Counted from the stretch's first letter, positions 12,214 through 22,517 are shown. The stretch: DNA of 64,000 nt from Yarrowia lipolytica (GCF_001761485.1 NC_090770.1:930001-994000), one strand, 5' to 3'. The notes: generated by a model not told the origin, from the sequence alone. Program-made: numbers and translations.

Positions 12214-13959
12214 ATGCCAAAATCGAAAAAGATGCTCATTGCACCCACTTCGGCCTATCTAGGTCGAGACAGAGCAGTTACCCCCACTGCAGACTTCGAC
12301 GCGGCGTCCCCACCGACCCCAGCACCTTCGCCTACACCGTCATACCGAGTGTCACAAAACGGCGAGTCACGGTCGACGAACACGCCAGGTGACGGACTAC
12401 GACAACTCATTACAACCTTTGACAAAGTTTACTCTCGACTGTCGCATGAACACAAGCAGCGCTTCTTTGATCACATTCTTTCCAAATCGCACCACCAGGA
12501 ACTGTCGTATCTCAGCGAGGCCGTTGTTCCTCTGCTGAAGCGAGACCCCTTCAGAATGCTACCCTATGAGATTTCGCTGCGAATCCTCAGCTACGTTGAC
12601 GACCCTAAGACACTCGGTAAGGCAAGTCAGGTCAGTCGGCTGTGGCATCTGATTCTGAGCGACGACCAGACGTGGAAAACCCTGTGTGAACGACACCAGT
12701 ACAGACGTCTCAGTGCCGCTCAACGCATCACTTACAGGCAGAGCAGTCGTCTTGCTAGTATACCCAACGTGCCGGAGAATATGGAGGTGGACTCCAACGT
12801 GCTCGAGTCCATGTACGATCCTGAGCCACTTCGACAGGTTCCTCTGAGCTACCGGTCGCACTTTAAACACCAGTACTTAGTAGATGCTGCATGGAACAAG
12901 GGAGGAAGACTCGCAGCGAAACATGTGACGTCTGACCAGGCTGTGGTTACATCTCTGGAGATGAATGGTCGATACATTGTGGTTGCGCTGGACAACTCGC
13001 GCATCTACGTCTTTGCCGAAGACGGCCGTTTGATACACACGCTGTTCGGTCACGTCATGGGAGTGTGGGCTATCACAGTTCTGGGAGATACGCTCGTCAG
13101 TGGAGGATGTGACAGAGATGTACGAGTGTGGAATCTCAAGACCGGCGAGTGTTTGCAGATTCTACGGGGACATTCGTCAACGGTAAGATGCCTCAAGATG
13201 GTGGACGAGCGAACAGCCATTTCTGGTTCACGTGACAACACGTTACGTGTGTGGGACATCCGATCTGGTGTGTGCCTTCGTGAGTTGATTGGTCACGACC
13301 TATCGGTACGATGCATCGAGGTGGTGGGTGACATCTGTGTTTCAGGAAGCTACGATTTCAAGGCCAAGGTGTGGCGAATCTCTACAGGCGAGTGTCTGCA
13401 CACACTCGAGGGCCACTACTCGCAGATTTACTCGCTCGCGTTTGATGGAAAGCGTATTGCAACGGGCTCTCTGGACACCAGTGTGCGTATCTGGGACGCC
13501 GCCACAGGAAATCTGATATTTGTGTTGCAGGGACACACCTCTCTGGTCGGGCAGCTGCAGATGAAGGACAAGACGCTGGTCACTGGTGGCTCAGACGGTG
13601 CCATCAGGGTGTGGGATCTCGAACAAGGAGCTTGCACTCAGCGACTTGCTGCACACGATGGGTCTGTGACCTCGTTGCAGTTCTCTGACAACAGAATTGT
13701 GTCTGGAGGCTCTGATGGGCGTGTGCGAGTGTGGGACATGGCATCAGGTCAGTACATTCGAGATCTCAGCCAGGCGTTTGACTCGGTGTGGCGGGTGGCA
13801 TTCAAGGAGGAAAAGGTTGTAATTCTGGCGAGCCAACGTCGACAGATTCACATGGAGCTCATCAGCTTCAGCCCTAAGGGTGAAGACAAGGAGGTTGACC
13901 CTTTGGAGGATGGCGTGGTGGTGGAAGACATTGTTATGGAAGAGGACGAATTCAAGTAG
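12214..13959 (+). CDS. CDC4: F-box/WD40 SCF substrate receptor, Cdc4/Fbw7-like
   Basis: A 581-residue F-box protein with a WD40 propeller, the substrate receptor of an SCF ubiquitin ligase. Residues 1-55 are a disordered, Pro/Thr-rich head. The F-box lies at about 111-160 (DPFRMLPYEISLRILSYVDD followed by QVSRLWHLILSDD). WD repeats run from about 265 to 550, with clear blades ending VRVWNLKTGE, LRVWDIRSG, AKVWRISTGE, VRIWDAATG, IRVWDLEQG and VRVWDMASG. The blade GHVMGVWAI and overall order match Cdc4/Fbw7, which recognise phosphodegrons on cell-cycle regulators. An acidic tail ends the protein. The substrate set is inferred from family knowledge only. The chosen ATG follows a CA-rich leader. 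Confidence 0.87.
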   Translation: MPKSKKMLIAPTSAYLGRDRAVTPTADFDAASPPTPAPSPTPSYRVSQNGESRSTNTPGDGLRQLITTFDKVYSRLSHEHKQRFFDHILSKSHHQELSYLSEAVVPLLKRDPFRMLPYEISLRILSYVDDPKTLGKASQVSRLWHLILSDDQTWKTLCERHQYRRLSAAQRITYRQSSRLASIPNVPENMEVDSNVLESMYDPEPLRQVPLSYRSHFKHQYLVDAAWNKGGRLAAKHVTSDQAVVTSLEMNGRYIVVALDNSRIYVFAEDGRLIHTLFGHVMGVWAITVLGDTLVSGGCDRDVRVWNLKTGECLQILRGHSSTVRCLKMVDERTAISGSRDNTLRVWDIRSGVCLRELIGHDLSVRCIEVVGDICVSGSYDFKAKVWRISTGECLHTLEGHYSQIYSLAFDGKRIATGSLDTSVRIWDAATGNLIFVLQGHTSLVGQLQMKDKTLVTGGSDGAIRVWDLEQGACTQRLAAHDGSVTSLQFSDNRIVSGGSDGRVRVWDMASGQYIRDLSQAFDSVWRVAFKEEKVVILASQRRQIHMELISFSPKGEDKEVDPLEDGVVVEDIVMEEDEFK

Positions 13960-14202
13960 TGCCCAGCAGACGTTAAGATATACATAATATATTTGTATAT
14001 TGGAATAGGATGTCAGAGTCTCTATTTTTATATATATACTCCTTTTTTTTTGCTTCTCAGATTGCCGCAGTTGTCCTTCATCCCAGAGTGTGCCTAAACC
14101 GGTGAACCCTAAGGCGCCGCAATAAACAATTTTAATCTGCACTGGTCCAAATAAGATTCATCAGAACGGCGGGCCACATCAATCGCATCAGCACCCGACT
14201 TA

Positions 14203-14361
14203 ATGGCTCTCATCAATATCCGACGAATTTTTGCGTCTTTTCGAACCGACGAGGAAGAGCGAGAGTATTCACGAAAGGCGTTCTATTACCTGCTTGGTTT
14301 TCTCGGTTCCTGTGCATTTTCTTCTCTGGTGGCGCAACGACTGAGCGGAGTTGGAAACTAA
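14203..14361 (+). CDS. Small ORF, 52 residues, predicted single-pass membrane protein
   Basis: A short frame below usual gene-calling limits. The peptide starts MALINIRRIFASFRTDEEER, continues with a hydrophobic stretch around FYYLLGFLGSCAFSSLVA and ends RLSGVGN. All six or more arginines are CGA apart from none seen in other codons, which matches local highly biased coding DNA. A basic amphipathic head plus one hydrophobic segment would suit a mitochondrial inner-membrane microprotein, but this is inference. Its stop is only 43 bp before the EXO5 start, so it may instead be an upstream ORF in the EXO5 leader or share one transcript with it. I do not recognise a family. Confidence 0.45.
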   Translation: MALINIRRIFASFRTDEEEREYSRKAFYYLLGFLGSCAFSSLVAQRLSGVGN

Positions 14362-14404
14362 GACGCAAGAAAAAATCGACATCAAAACAACGTGATATCT
14401 GCCC

Positions 14405-15595
14405 ATGAGTGGATTTGTTAGAAGTGGAGGGTCTTTTGGTCGCGTGTGGGGCAAATCAAGCCCAGGGGTGGCCGCTCCAAGCCTCCCCAAGTACGGAGAT
14501 CGGCTGGAATCATATGATTTCAGAAACAGGCCATGGCTCCAGAGGGATAGGAGCGGACTGTTTCCTTTAATGGCGGAAGAGAAAACTGAAGAGGGATATC
14601 TGCGTATTTCGCCACTGCAGCTCAAGGCGCTAAAGAATCCAGGCAGCAACAGGGTCAGTGTGACAGCAGCTAGTGCCCCCTTCTGTGAAGTGCGCACGTT
14701 GTATGAGCTGGCAGAAGTGGCTGTGGAGGAAGAAAAACCCACTAATGCTATGGAAAGGGGAGCTCAAGTCCACAACATGGCTGAATATAGTCTGTACGAG
14801 GCTACAGAGGTGTCTTTACCTGTCCCTCCAGCTACAACTCCCACAGAGGAGTGGTACCAGAAGCTGATGAACATGTACCTGAAGCTCAGCATGTTGAGAA
14901 CCGATTCTGCTCCAGCGGTCAATGAACTTGAGATGAGCCCCACATTTATGGCTCGTGAGATCCCGGTCTTTGGCAACTACAAAAATACACGTCTGTTTGG
15001 AATTATGGATTTGATTTATTGGAGGAACAAGAAGCTCAACATTTGTGATATGAAGACCACATATCGTCGTTCGGTCCCTGAGGAGCCCCAGATGACGTCA
15101 CACATTCACCAGACAATGCTGTATCACTACTTGTTCAGTGACATGTGTCGTGATATTGACGCCACTATGGGCGAGTATCTGCGAGACGACATTTGCATTG
15201 ATACAGATGTGCGGTCTGAGTTTTCTGCGGCTTATGAGGGTCAGAGTGGACCAGCCGACACAATCCCGACTTCGATATCTGGGTTGATCAAGCTGATTGG
15301 CGACGAGCTGCCTAAGCCCCGGTCTCTAGCGAAAACCGTGTCTGTAGAGTACGTGAAGCGATCGGAAGATCGAGTGCCTGAGGAGTACCAGGATCTCTAC
15401 CCACTCTCGGATTACACCCAACGACAGTCTTTTGCCGTGGTTCAAGCCCCTGTTGACTACAAGGAGCTCAAGCGGGTCATGTCTGAGACACTGCCCTTCT
15501 GGCATGGTCAGCGGGCGGCTATCGGTGTGGATGCAGACAGCATGAACAAATGCCGGTACTGTCAATTTCGACCTGTTTGTGGGTGGTACAACTGA
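14405..15595 (+). CDS. EXO5: Exonuclease V, iron-sulfur nuclease (EXO5/DEM1)
   Basis: A 396-residue PD-(D/E)XK-type single-strand exonuclease. In S. cerevisiae the orthologue Dem1/Exo5 acts in mitochondrial DNA maintenance. The 4Fe-4S ligand pattern is complete: one cysteine at about 94 (APFCEVRTLYEL) and three near the end at 383, 386 and 392 (CRYCQFRPVC). The nuclease core shows LFGIMDLIYW followed by ICDMKTTYRR, giving the catalytic Asp and D-x-K motif near residues 200-220. The Arg/Ser-rich, acid-poor N-terminus fits a mitochondrial presequence. The start lies 43 bp after the stop of a 52-codon ORF, which might influence its translation. Length is normal for yeast homologues (about 390-590). 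Confidence 0.88.
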   Translation: MSGFVRSGGSFGRVWGKSSPGVAAPSLPKYGDRLESYDFRNRPWLQRDRSGLFPLMAEEKTEEGYLRISPLQLKALKNPGSNRVSVTAASAPFCEVRTLYELAEVAVEEEKPTNAMERGAQVHNMAEYSLYEATEVSLPVPPATTPTEEWYQKLMNMYLKLSMLRTDSAPAVNELEMSPTFMAREIPVFGNYKNTRLFGIMDLIYWRNKKLNICDMKTTYRRSVPEEPQMTSHIHQTMLYHYLFSDMCRDIDATMGEYLRDDICIDTDVRSEFSAAYEGQSGPADTIPTSISGLIKLIGDELPKPRSLAKTVSVEYVKRSEDRVPEEYQDLYPLSDYTQRQSFAVVQAPVDYKELKRVMSETLPFWHGQRAAIGVDADSMNKCRYCQFRPVCGWYN

Positions 15596-16761
15596 AATGG
15601 GGGTGGTGGTGATGGGTTAAGGCGAGACAGATAGATTGGAACACGATTTGAGACTCTCAGCGGTGCCCAAGTGGGCTGTGGAATCGCATATAGTGTAGTC
15701 TGCTGTGTAGGCGTCATGGGTGTAGTGGGCGCCGTTGAGGTGGCAAACATGATAGGTCCTGTGGGTGTCTTTGGCGGCGTGTCCAGCTTGCTCTGCTCTA
15801 TGGATGTTGTAGTGAAACATGAGGTATCGATCTTCAAAACTGGCCGCTGTGATATGGTCATTTTTATCGCGTGACGTTCCATCTACAGTAACATGTTTCC
15901 TCCCTGGTCTTTAAATATATCTTCAGACAACTACACTTGTAATTGGGGCTGGTGGTGAGGCAGGCAGAGAATTGGGGAATATGTGGAAACGACGCGGGGA
16001 AAGTTCTGAACCTTTACAAATCTGATGATATCTAGAAACCTTCGACTTCTTAATAAATCTCCATCTTCTTCTCGGATTCTGTCTATTTGGTACGTCCTGT
16101 TTTTGTTCGATGCGTTCTCTCCATCACCACTGTTGACATCCTCATCATGGCCCACTATTTTCCCTTTTTTTATATACCCCGCCCAGGTGTGGCCCGAAGT
16201 TTAGTTAAACTATTTTAGCCATGTTCTTTGTTAAACTAAACCTTGTTGCTGTGTAACTAGTTACATGGAGACAACCAAATGGGCTATTCGAGAAGCCTCA
16301 ATAGAAGTATAGGGAATGTTGTGGAGATCTTGGGGCCGTATTGTTAACATGAACCTGGGGGTGGCTGTTTGTGAAACTGTTCTTGAAATGTTACGAACCC
16401 TTGCAGCTCTCGACAACACTAAGCACACCTCGTATCAGTGTACAGAACCCTCTCTGATAATGATCAAGCTTTTGGGAGGGTGATGATGTTACGCGATGAG
16501 ATGGTCTTTTGGAAATTATTTCTTGCTGTTACTTGTACAAGTTGTACATGTTCTACGTACAAGTGTTAATACACAGTACAGCCTAGTATGTACTTCGAGT
16601 GGCGACGTTCTTGCTGAACTTGTTTTAACGGGCTACTCATATTGATTATGTAAGCCCAAAAGTGGGGACTCATTTTGGGTATACCTAACCCTGCACCTTA
16701 TCCAAACTCAATACGTAGTACCAAACATGGATGGACTTGTAATAACTCAACACACACATTA
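15596..16761. other. 1.2 kb spacer between EXO5 and SGM1
   Basis: No gene seen. It contains a 12-bp perfect palindrome GTAACTAGTTAC (16253-16264) next to an imperfect inverted repeat of GTTTAG/CTAAAC arms (about 16198-16242), then GTAC-rich words near 16530-16600 and the SGM1 promoter. Confidence 0.5.
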
Positions 16762-18879
16762 ATGTCGACAGAGTGGACGTCGTACCTGAAGAAGGCGGTG
16801 GCGACTGCGGAGAGCAGGTTCGACCAATTGCTTGAGGAAACGTCACAGGGCTCTCAGAGCTCCCAACTCCAAAGCCCACAGCCAAGCAGCACTCCAGATC
16901 TAACCAAAGATGTGAAAGCAACCCCCTCTCCGCGACTGAGTATGCAAGAGAGATTGAGAGGGGCCGTGAGTGCGAGTCCAAGGAGCTCCGGTGAATTGGA
17001 GCGTGAGACGGACTCAGACTCTGTCAGCATCAAGGACGACGCCAAGGGAGCAGAGGACGTGGATAAACTGGATACCCCGCCAACTGATTCGAACACGTCT
17101 ATGCCCCCAGAATCCAGGGGAGCTAAGGAGCTTGTATCTGAGTCTGTATCTGTTGTAGATTCGGACCTACTTTCGAAGATCCAGACCGAAAACGCGACAA
17201 TGGCTGAACAGCTTGACTCGTTGCAAAACAAGGTGGTACTTCTGGCAGGACTGGAGGCTGAGCGGACCAAAAACAGCCCTGCAAGCGCCAAGAAACTCGC
17301 GGAGAAGGACAAGCAAATTGCTTTGCTTATTGAGGAGGGCACAAACCTGTCTAAGAAAGAACTTACTTACATGAACACGATAAAGAAGCTCCGGGTCAAG
17401 GTCAAGCAGGGTGAGACTTTGCAGGAGGGATTTGACAAGATTAAAGCGCGACAAGACAAGGAGCTGGGGACTGTCAAGGAGAAACTGAGGAGCAAGGAAT
17501 CTGAGTTGATGAGTCTGAAGGAGGAGGTGAAAATTCTGAAGAAGAACGTCTCACAATCGGGGAAGTTGGACAATCCCGAGTTGAGGGTGGAGCTGGAGGA
17601 CCTCAAGAAGTCTCGCGACGCCTTAAAGAAGGAAAATTCAGAGCTATCCAATGATCTAGAGGAGGTGAAAAAGTCTCGTGATACACTGCAAAGATCTCGA
17701 GAGACCCTTCAGGCATCCCATACGACTCTTCAGGAGACCCACGACCAGCTGAAAAACACTCTGAACACATCCTCTCTGTCATCCCAGACGTTGATTGCTG
17801 ATCTCAAGCTCGAAATCTCTCGTCTCGAGACACGTGTAGAGCACTACAGAGGGCTGAACGAAGAGGCTACTGCCCGCAACTCGGATGAGAATACTGCTAA
17901 ACTGCTTAACCAGATTGAGAATCTCAACTCGCAGCACTCTCATTCTCAGGACAACTGGCGAAGTGTGGAGCTTTCGTTACAGGGCAAGATTTCAAAGCTC
18001 GAGGAGGAAGTGGAGGAGTGCAAGTCGCGTGAGGCTGCCTTGATGAAGAAAAACAAGGCATTGCAGAATGATCTGCGTGCTGAGAGAGAAGAAATTGCTA
18101 ATCTCCAAGACGAGCTAGGAGCTGTCAATGAGCAGATCTTCAAGAGCAAACGACAGGTTGAGACACTACGAGAAGAGCTGAAGGAATGTTTAGCTAATGA
18201 GAAAGATGACATTCCTGTATCTGAACCTGTTTCGGTGCCTTCCATTGCTAAGTCCCAACACGCTGAAGAAATGGAGAAGCTTACTCTCAAGATTGCGGCA
18301 TTAGAAGAGCAGCTTGAGGAGCGAAACATGCGTCTTGCTGCTCGTGATGAAGCAGATATGGCAGTGACATCTCCTCTGGAGGCAGAGTCTCCTTTTGGGG
18401 GTGTTCCCACATCTCCTTCTGACACTTTTGACCGCTCTTTCTCTTACGATCGCTCTTTCGGCTCATTTGAACGGCTGCAAGATGTCGATCAGTTAACTGA
18501 GCTAGACTCGCGACGGTCTGGAACTGGTCCCTCTATCCAAGTCATCGGAAGAATGAGTTCTCAAGTGCGAAAACTCACGTCCGAAGTCAGTAACCTCAAA
18601 GAGGAATTGGTGCGGGTGGTCGGAGAAAAGGACGAGGCCTCGCGTGAAGTGGTGAGGCTGATGACCGAAAACGATGACTTGTTGGAGTCCAAAATCAAGC
18701 TGGATGCGGTGGAGGGAAGACTAGATGCGATGGAAAAACGTGAATCTCAAGCTCTGGGTATGCTCGGCGAAAAGGAGGAAAAGATCAACGAGCTGAGAGC
18801 AGATATCGCAGACATGAAGGAGCTTTACTCAAGGCAGATCAGCGATCTGGTTGACCAGTTGGTGGAGGCGAAGAAGTAG
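16762..18879 (+). CDS. SGM1: Golgi coiled-coil protein, TMF1/Sgm1-like
   Basis: A 705-residue golgin-type protein. The start at 16762 gives MSTEWTSYLKKAVATAESRFDQ, a typical TMF-family N-terminal helix; the frame is open 29 codons further but without a better ATG. After a Ser/Pro/Asp-rich linker (30-150), coiled coil runs almost without break from about 155 to 530, with many heptads rich in Glu, Lys and Leu. A loop with FDRSFSYDRSFGSFERL follows. The C-terminal 110 residues form a second coiled coil ending in EEKINELRADIADMKELY, which matches the TMF/Sgm1 Rab6 (Ypt6)-binding region. The known role is tethering at the Golgi under Ypt6. No membrane segment is present. The family call is good; the exact orthologue is less sure. 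Confidence 0.75.
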   Translation: MSTEWTSYLKKAVATAESRFDQLLEETSQGSQSSQLQSPQPSSTPDLTKDVKATPSPRLSMQERLRGAVSASPRSSGELERETDSDSVSIKDDAKGAEDVDKLDTPPTDSNTSMPPESRGAKELVSESVSVVDSDLLSKIQTENATMAEQLDSLQNKVVLLAGLEAERTKNSPASAKKLAEKDKQIALLIEEGTNLSKKELTYMNTIKKLRVKVKQGETLQEGFDKIKARQDKELGTVKEKLRSKESELMSLKEEVKILKKNVSQSGKLDNPELRVELEDLKKSRDALKKENSELSNDLEEVKKSRDTLQRSRETLQASHTTLQETHDQLKNTLNTSSLSSQTLIADLKLEISRLETRVEHYRGLNEEATARNSDENTAKLLNQIENLNSQHSHSQDNWRSVELSLQGKISKLEEEVEECKSREAALMKKNKALQNDLRAEREEIANLQDELGAVNEQIFKSKRQVETLREELKECLANEKDDIPVSEPVSVPSIAKSQHAEEMEKLTLKIAALEEQLEERNMRLAARDEADMAVTSPLEAESPFGGVPTSPSDTFDRSFSYDRSFGSFERLQDVDQLTELDSRRSGTGPSIQVIGRMSSQVRKLTSEVSNLKEELVRVVGEKDEASREVVRLMTENDDLLESKIKLDAVEGRLDAMEKRESQALGMLGEKEEKINELRADIADMKELYSRQISDLVDQLVEAKK

Positions 18880-19216
18880 TAATGTTTGTAGATATATAAC
18901 GATAATCATGTTTCCAAAATGTGCACAGTCTTCCGTTTATACAGCTCCTGAATCTACATCTGCAAGGATCGGCGCTATCGTCCTGGTCTGAGTTAGTTAT
19001 CTGTGTAATTACAAGTGTATGTACAGGAATTATGTCGAGTATGTACAGTACAAGTGGCTACAGGACTTGTACTTGTAGTATCGTACAGTATGTACAGTGA
19101 GATCTGGGTAACATTTCCAGTGATACCAGAGAGACGTCTAAAGAAGGGACTTATTTTCAGACGTTACAGTATTCAATCAATGCATTCAACAAGTAAAGTA
19201 GATGAACAAACATCTT
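18880..19216. other. Convergent spacer between SGM1 and MSH3
   Basis: About 340 bp holding the 3' ends of two converging genes. A CTGAGTTAG at about 18985-18993 reads as a branch-point/acceptor on the minus strand, but no matching exon is evident. Dense GTAC/TACAGTA words occur at 19015-19100. Confidence 0.5.
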
Positions 19217-22189
19217 TCACATCACCTTTTTGATATCAGTGAGCATTCTCACTCCTTCCTGATACATAACATCGTGCTTCATATCTTTGCCCATTTCTTC
19301 GGCTCTGTTGATGATAGCTTGGGGAATACCAGCTAGTCCAGCCACGTTTAGACCATAGCTGTCTGTGGCACTGCCAGGCTTCATCTTGTATGTGAAAATG
19401 GGAGGGTTGGTGTTGGTAATATCCATGTGCACGAGGTCGCACTTATTGCTATCTTCACTATCAAGCAACTGACCTAGGGGATAATGAGTAATAAATAATG
19501 TCAATGCTTCAAGCTCGATGAAATGTTTCAGTACAGAATGAGCAATCGCGATACCATCTGTAGTGGTGGTTCCTCGGCCAATCTCATCCAGTAATACTAG
19601 AGATTTGCTGGTAGCATTCCTGAGAATCTCTGCACATTCACACAACTCCACCATGAAGGTAGATTGGCCACTCATAATGTTATCCTGAGCCCCCATACGA
19701 CACAGGATAGAGTCTGTGATAGGAATCTGGGCCTTCGAGGCAGGCACGTAGCACCCGATATGTGCCAGGAGAACTGATAGAGCGATCTGTCGGACCAAAC
19801 TTGACTTACCTCCCATGTTAGGGCCTGTAACGACGGTAGGGCATCTAATTTTGATGTCATTGGAGATGTAATTGGTCATCAGCTTCTCGGTGATTACGTG
19901 GCGGGAATCCTTCAAGTCAATACCACCTTCGTCGACGTAGTCTGCCTTGACCCACCCCGACTGTCCACTGACCTTAGCCAATGCAAATAGGCAGTCGAAT
20001 TGAGACATGGCTACAACCATAGATCTGAAGAACTCATAGTGGGTGGCACACCGCGACCGGAACATGTTGAACTCGATATCGCAGGCAGCCTTGAGTTTCT
20101 CCACGCAGTATTCGTGCCTCTTAACTAGACTGTTGAGCGTGGGTGTCCTGAATCGTGACACAGACTTTGTGCCACTAATCTTCGTCCATTCAAGAGGTAG
20201 CTTCTTGGTGTCCTTGTTTGCAACTTCAATCAAGTAATCAATACCAGCCACGGAAGAGTATTGCAGCTTGGGGCGGTTGAGTTCCGCTCGGAGTGCTAGC
20301 AACTCAATTTGAAGCTCGGCTTCCACTTTCTTAAGGTCTTTCTTGCGATCTACCAAGCTCGGGGGGTCGGTCACAAAGAACGTGAGAGCCTCGTCTTGTC
20401 GCGCTGCATCAGGGTTAATCTCCTCCAGAAGTTTCTCAATATCACTCACGTGAATACCCAGAGAATTAAAAATTTCACCTAACACAGGGTTGGTGTCGAT
20501 GTACTTGTCGCCACTGCCAGGCTTGAACTCTTGGGCAACAAACAACAGTTCCCGAAGCAGTAAATACACCTCCTTTCTGTTGAGCTGACCGTAGTGGAGT
20601 CTCATGAGCATCTTGCTAAGGTCAGGAATAGGTTTGAGGAGCTTCACCAACTTGTTGATCAACGTGGTCAGCTCGTCTGATTCAGCTCCATATATGCTTT
20701 TGATGATAGCTTCCACCGCACTAAGTCGTTGAAGAATCGCAGTTCTGTCGGTAAGAGGCCGCGATACCCACTTCTTGAGCTCACGGCTGCCGAAAACAGT
20801 AAGACATCTGTTCAGAACCCAGAATAATGAACCCTTAGCTGTGTGATCTGTGGTATTAGCAAACAGCTCCAAGGATGCCACTGTATTGGCCGAGAGGCGC
20901 ATGTAGCTGCCTGTGTATCTAGTGAAGTTGTTTGTCAACAAAAAGAGTGAGTCGAGCTTACAATGGGTAAGGTAGCGCGAAGTAGCGAGGATCAGTGTTT
21001 TCACCATGGCAGGTAGTTCCAGAACAGTAGAACAAGTACCTGCATTTGCTTTTCCCTCAAAGAACAGTGCGACCTGGGCATCTGGATCTTCCACTTCCTC
21101 CTCAAGAACATTCATCTCAGCCAGTCGACCCTTGTTCCGATGCATATACTTCTGGCACATTTTGAGCGTACTCGAGCTAACGCCGCAGTTCAAAATTTCG
21201 CATGGTGCTAACGTCAAAAGCCTTATCTCGAGTTCGGACTTTACGTAGTCATCATTGAACGAGTCCCAGATGACGTCACCAGTAGACACCTCCGTAGCGA
21301 GCAATGTGACAGTAGGCTTGTCCCCCTTGCTCTCGTGCAATGCCACTAAGTACGAGGAGTACTGCACATCATTCACACTGCCCCCATTTCCACTCTCGAT
21401 ATATGTTCCCTTAGTGAACGTGTTGGTGAGTTCTCTGATCATAGGTCCCTTTTTGTTCTCAACATTCTTCAATGCTGCCACCTCCATCTGCTGCACATGG
21501 CCCACCTTGAATCCCTTCTCAACCAGTTGTTTCGTGTAAAAGTCGATTCTGTGCACTGGAAACGAGGAGTAGGCTAGCTTGATGTACTTGCTGCCTTGTT
21601 GGACTACTCCATCGTTTCCGATATCCTTCAGGTTTGTGATACCTGGACTGAGGAATAGGCGTGTTTGGGCGTGAGCAATTTCTGCGTCATCGCCGTAGAT
21701 ATGGTATTTGTAGCCCACCTGCACAAACAACAATGTGTCTCGATGCTGCTTCTTGATTTCGTACCACTGGAACTCTGTAGCGTTCAGCTTCGTCTTTTTC
21801 GTAATCACTGGCAAGTCTTCATCATTCTTGTTTCTAACTAGCTCGAGCTTCGCTCTGAACTTCTGCTTGAGCTCAGGGTTGTGATCAGTGTTAATTGACT
21901 TGCCGCTCTTGAAACTCGCCAAGGATTTTGGACGAGACTTGGAGTTGATTTCAGATCCAATTGATAAATCAGGCTGCGTGTCCATGGCAACGACGTCTGT
22001 CGTTACTGTCACCGGCTCCAGGGGCGGCTCATCTGTGACTTGCTGAGGTGATTTGGCGTCCTTTTGCTCAGCTGGAGAACCAGAGTCTGTAGGTTTTTTG
22101 CCGATCACCGCTTCGGTGTGCACAGCGTCGGCCCCTGTTTTGGGCTTCTTGAAAAATCGACTCAGTGTCGCTTGTTTCGATCGTTTCAT
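19217..22189 (-). CDS. MSH3: DNA mismatch-repair protein Msh3
   Basis: A MutS homologue of 990 residues, the partner of Msh2 in MutS-beta, which recognises insertion/deletion loops in the nucleus. A PCNA-interacting box QATLSRFF sits at residues 6-13. The mismatch-binding domain I begins near 125 (WYEIKKQHRDTLLFVQVGYKY) and lacks the Phe-x-Glu wedge of Msh6, as expected for Msh3. Connector, lever and clamp domains fill the middle. The ATPase has Walker A GPNMGGKSS (about 788-796) and Walker B LLDEIGRGTTTTDG (about 864-877), then the helix-turn-helix dimerisation tail. It shares a 328-bp divergent promoter with PSF1. Length is close to other yeast Msh3 proteins (about 1000). Confidence 0.95.
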   Translation of the reverse strand: MKRSKQATLSRFFKKPKTGADAVHTEAVIGKKPTDSGSPAEQKDAKSPQQVTDEPPLEPVTVTTDVVAMDTQPDLSIGSEINSKSRPKSLASFKSGKSINTDHNPELKQKFRAKLELVRNKNDEDLPVITKKTKLNATEFQWYEIKKQHRDTLLFVQVGYKYHIYGDDAEIAHAQTRLFLSPGITNLKDIGNDGVVQQGSKYIKLAYSSFPVHRIDFYTKQLVEKGFKVGHVQQMEVAALKNVENKKGPMIRELTNTFTKGTYIESGNGGSVNDVQYSSYLVALHESKGDKPTVTLLATEVSTGDVIWDSFNDDYVKSELEIRLLTLAPCEILNCGVSSSTLKMCQKYMHRNKGRLAEMNVLEEEVEDPDAQVALFFEGKANAGTCSTVLELPAMVKTLILATSRYLTHCKLDSLFLLTNNFTRYTGSYMRLSANTVASLELFANTTDHTAKGSLFWVLNRCLTVFGSRELKKWVSRPLTDRTAILQRLSAVEAIIKSIYGAESDELTTLINKLVKLLKPIPDLSKMLMRLHYGQLNRKEVYLLLRELLFVAQEFKPGSGDKYIDTNPVLGEIFNSLGIHVSDIEKLLEEINPDAARQDEALTFFVTDPPSLVDRKKDLKKVEAELQIELLALRAELNRPKLQYSSVAGIDYLIEVANKDTKKLPLEWTKISGTKSVSRFRTPTLNSLVKRHEYCVEKLKAACDIEFNMFRSRCATHYEFFRSMVVAMSQFDCLFALAKVSGQSGWVKADYVDEGGIDLKDSRHVITEKLMTNYISNDIKIRCPTVVTGPNMGGKSSLVRQIALSVLLAHIGCYVPASKAQIPITDSILCRMGAQDNIMSGQSTFMVELCECAEILRNATSKSLVLLDEIGRGTTTTDGIAIAHSVLKHFIELEALTLFITHYPLGQLLDSEDSNKCDLVHMDITNTNPPIFTYKMKPGSATDSYGLNVAGLAGIPQAIINRAEEMGKDMKHDVMYQEGVRMLTDIKKVM

Positions 22190-22517
22190 GGTGATGATAA
22201 TTTTGATCTGGAAAAAGACACGTCCGTACAGTAATTAACCAATTTGTTGGATTTAAGGTTTCGATTGGTGAAGTGCTGAACACTCTACTTGTAGCTTGAT
22301 AAACCCCACGAGGAAACTAATATAAGATGCTGGAATTGGCTTGAGGCATTGGTATAATTAGTGGCACAGACTCTACTCTTCTCAGTCCCCTACTTCTTTA
22401 ACCGTAGTTGGAGAGCTGATCGTCTTTATGGGCTGGGACCTAACCCATCTGCACACCAACTCAAAAACGCGTCGCGATTTATTTCGGCTTTTTTCCGTAT
22501 CAACTTTTCAACCCAAC
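22190..22517. promoter_or_regulatory. Divergent MSH3-PSF1 promoter with MCB box
   Basis: A 328-bp shared upstream region. It contains ACGCGT at 22467-22472, overlapped by a CGTCGCGA word, 46 bp before the PSF1 start. ACGCGT is the MluI cell-cycle box bound by MBF (Mbp1/Swi6) in ascomycete yeasts, which drives S-phase genes. Both flanking genes act in replication or repair, so cell-cycle control is plausible; no other regulatory motif stands out. Confidence 0.5.
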
